From Clostridiaceae bacterium (GTDB lineage Bacteria; Bacillota; Clostridia; Saccharofermentanales; DTU023), in contig JAAZGN010000117.1 of the NCBI GenBank assembly GCA_012511185.1, positions 1 through 7,550 on the forward strand: DNA of 7,550 nt. The letters are read 5' to 3'. How positions within the stretch are numbered: position 1 is the stretch's first letter; the number at the start of each line of letters is the position of its first letter. The position numbers were made by a program, and so were the translations under genes. Positions 5,820 to 7,550 of this stretch are shown here, in pieces. The notes beneath the pieces are model-generated. The model worked only from the letters and a program-made list of their open reading frames with translations. It did not search any database and had not been told where the DNA came from.

Positions 5820-7109
5820 TTACAATTTGTCGATCTGGAACCAGAAGACGCTGCCCTGACCGGGCCTGGACTCCACGCCGCAAGAGCCACCATGCAAATC
5901 GATGATCTTCTTCACGATGGACAATCCCAGTCCCGTACCGGTGATAGCCCGTTTATGGGCCTCTCCGCCTTTATAGTATCGATCCCATATGTAGGGGATT
6001 TCTTCTTCCTTGATCCCGCTGCCATGGTCTTCCACCTCAATGCGTACACTTTGATTCAGGATGATTTGACGGACCTGTATCAGCAGATCCCCGCTGCTGT
6101 AGTGGATGGCATTGATAAGCAGATTATAAAAGGCCTGGGTTAATTTGACTTCATCCGCCATGACATGGACCGTCTGATCCGGTTCGAAGGTAAACCGGTA
6201 GCCCTCTTTGCCCACCAGCTTTGCCACCTGATCCGTGGTCCGGGCAATGGAGGCCGTCAGGATGTAAACATGGGCGTTGAGCTCCATGGCGCCGCTTTCC
6301 AGTTGGGAGACATCCAACATATCGGTGACCAGGGAGGAGAGCCTTTCTGCCTCGTCCATGATCAGCCGGGTCTGTGCCGGATCGATTTCATCGGGGAAAT
6401 CACCCATCATTTCCGCGTAGCCATAGATGAGGGCCAGAGGTGTGCGCAAGTCATGGGAAACATTGGCCATGAGCTCCCTCCTCAACTTGTCCACCTTGGA
6501 GAGCTCCCTGGCCGCCTGGTTCAGAGTTTGTGACAATTCATGGATTTCCCGGTAGCCGCCGCTTGAAAACTGAATATCGTAATTGCCCTCTGCCAGGAAT
6601 TTAGCGCCATCGTTCAGGCGTTCGATGGGCCGGGAGACAATCCGGGCCATGATCAGGGCCAGGACGACCGAAAGCGCCAGCATGATACCCGTCACATAGT
6701 AAAGCTGGACCTTGATGGTCGTGATGGTCGCGTTGACCGGGGAGATGATGGCATGAAAGACCAGGGTGACCGTCCTGCCGTCGGCTGTCGTGAATCGTCT
6801 TGTCTCTGTGATGGCCTGGCGGATGGGCGGCTTGTCAGGGGAAGGTTTGTCCGGAGGCTGAAATTCGTCCAGGGGAGACACCATGATCTCCTGATCCTCC
6901 AAGAGGTCCCGGATCAGTTGATCAAGCGAAGGGCTGTCAATCTGCCTTTCGACCGCGGCCATGGCCTGCCTGATCTCGGCTCTTCGGATTCCCTCGTACA
7001 TCTTGCCCAACAGAACGGTTTGAAAGAGCCAGAGGATCAAAAGCAGCAAGGCGCAAAAGCCCAGCAAAAAAGAGAAGATGGTCCACATGAGCCGCCGCTT
7101 GTTTCGCAT
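5820..7109 (-). CDS. Sensor histidine kinase, membrane-bound, HAMP type
   Basis: This is the sensor of a two-component system (429 residues). It passes phosphate from its own histidine to the response regulator encoded just upstream. TM1 lies at about 8-34 and TM2 at about 135-156, enclosing an external domain of about 100 residues that matches no sensor fold I can name and contains a proline-rich PPDKPSPDKPP stretch at 85-95. A HAMP linker (about 157-209) leads to the phospho-acceptor helix with VSHDLRTPL at 217-225 (His219). The ATPase domain has the N-box NLLINAIHYS at 329-338, the G1 box DHGSGI at 361-366, the F-box WDRYYK at 375-380, and the G2 box GTGLGLSIVK at 391-400. All are intact. 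The ATG at 7109 has GAAGG 8 bases before it, inside the end of the regulator gene, and only 4 bp separate the two genes. The signal is unknown; general architecture resembles BaeS and similar envelope-stress sensors. Confidence 0.94.
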   Translation of the reverse strand: MRNKRRLMWTIFSFLLGFCALLLLILWLFQTVLLGKMYEGIRRAEIRQAMAAVERQIDSPSLDQLIRDLLEDQEIMVSPLDEFQPPDKPSPDKPPIRQAITETRRFTTADGRTVTLVFHAIISPVNATITTIKVQLYYVTGIMLALSVVLALIMARIVSRPIERLNDGAKFLAEGNYDIQFSSGGYREIHELSQTLNQAARELSKVDKLRRELMANVSHDLRTPLALIYGYAEMMGDFPDEIDPAQTRLIMDEAERLSSLVTDMLDVSQLESGAMELNAHVYILTASIARTTDQVAKLVGKEGYRFTFEPDQTVHVMADEVKLTQAFYNLLINAIHYSSGDLLIQVRQIILNQSVRIEVEDHGSGIKEEEIPYIWDRYYKGGEAHKRAITGTGLGLSIVKKIIDLHGGSCGVESRPGQGSVFWFQIDKL

Positions 7110-7113
7110 CTTG

Positions 7114-7550
7114 CTAACCTTCGAAGCGGTAGCCCAGACCGCGCAGGGTGGTGATCAAACAAGCGTAAGGACCCAGGGACTTGCGCAGCAGCTTGATGTG
7201 CGTATCCAAGGTCCGGTCATCGCCGAAGTAATCGAAACCCCAGACCTCCGACAGGATTCTTTCCCTGGGGACAGCGATATTCTTGTTGCGGATCAGGAAA
7301 AAGAGCAGATCATATTCCTTGGGAGCCAATGCCACCTGCTTGCCATCGATGAACACCTTGTAGGCGGTCAAATCCACTTCCAAGCCCTCCTTGCGAAAGA
7401 TCACGTGGGGGGAATCACCGTCCGGGACCGCTTGCTTCTGGCTTCTTCGCAAAATTGCGCTGATCCGCATCATGATTTCCTTGGAAGAAAAGGGTTTGAC
7501 CACGTAGTCGTCGACACCGAGCTCGAAGCCCAGGACCTTGTCGTATTCCT
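7114..7550 (-). CDS. OmpR/PhoB-family response regulator (5' partial)
   Basis: This is a DNA-binding response regulator that pairs with the adjacent kinase. The first codons lie beyond the right edge; 144 residues are visible. They start at the end of the receiver domain, EYDKVLGFELGVDDYVVKPF, which holds the conserved lysine of VKPF (visible residue 18). The phospho-accepting aspartate, expected about 50 residues earlier, is outside the window. A linker of about 25 residues leads to a winged helix DNA-binding domain with LAPKEYDLLFFL (visible 74-85), the recognition helix in DDRTLDTHIKLLRKSL (110-125), and the hairpin ending TTLRGLGYRFEG. The GTG at 7503 codes for an internal valine (DDYVVKPF), so it is not a start. 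The gene ends with TAG 4 bp before the kinase ATG, a standard operon arrangement. Its targets cannot be read here. Confidence 0.95.
   Translation of the reverse strand, partial: EYDKVLGFELGVDDYVVKPFSSKEIMMRISAILRRSQKQAVPDGDSPHVIFRKEGLEVDLTAYKVFIDGKQVALAPKEYDLLFFLIRNKNIAVPRERILSEVWGFDYFGDDRTLDTHIKLLRKSLGPYACLITTLRGLGYRFEG

Noticed and set aside
5708..5893. Upstream extension of the MarR gene to an ATG at 5893
   Set aside because: It would run through the promoter, both operators and the end of the kinase gene; the ATG at 5707 has a good ribosome binding site and gives the normal family length.
7501..7503. GTG as start of a 129-residue DNA-binding protein
   Set aside because: The frame continues upstream with receiver-domain sequence GFELGVDDYV, so the gene is a response regulator cut by the window edge.

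Overview
The window (about 57% G+C by eye) looks like bacterial chromosome, most likely from an anaerobic Firmicute of the Clostridia type. The evidence is a short Aquifex-type aconitase paired with an N-terminally extended isocitrate dehydrogenase, a consensus sigma-A promoter (TTGACT, 17 bp, TATAAT), purine-rich ribosome binding sites, and a MarR plus exporter and two-component layout common in that group. This assignment is inference; no rRNA or other marker is present.

Layout. Positions 1-3063 (+ strand) hold two overlapping genes for the citrate to 2-oxoglutarate branch of the TCA cycle: aconitate hydratase, whose 5' end lies left of the window, and an isocitrate dehydrogenase whose start lies inside the aconitase 3' end. 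Positions 3064-3338 form a gap of lower G+C that holds no intact gene. It contains, on the - strand, a recognisable internal fragment of a branched-chain amino acid type (LivJ-like, Peripla_BP_6) solute-binding protein, which is a pseudogene.

Positions 3339-7550 are all on the - strand. Read in the direction of transcription, they encode an OmpR-family response regulator (5' end outside the window), its sensor histidine kinase 4 bp downstream, a 112-bp intergenic region, a MarR-family repressor, and a full half-size ABC exporter. The exporter's GTG start overlaps the MarR stop by 4 bp (GTGA).

How the genes work together. Aconitase and isocitrate dehydrogenase form a translationally coupled pair that makes 2-oxoglutarate, probably for glutamate synthesis. 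The MarR gene and exporter form a self-regulated efflux unit: the intergenic region carries one near-consensus promoter and two copies of the palindrome CTNAGGTACCTNAG, one between the -35 and -10 boxes and one over the predicted transcription start. The two-component pair directly upstream and co-oriented may sense envelope stress or drugs, but nothing in the sequence ties it to the exporter beyond position.

No mobile element, CRISPR array, RNA gene or clearly new system was found. The best points for follow-up are the double operator, the transporter-protein remnant, and the way the exporter gene's 3' end runs into that remnant.
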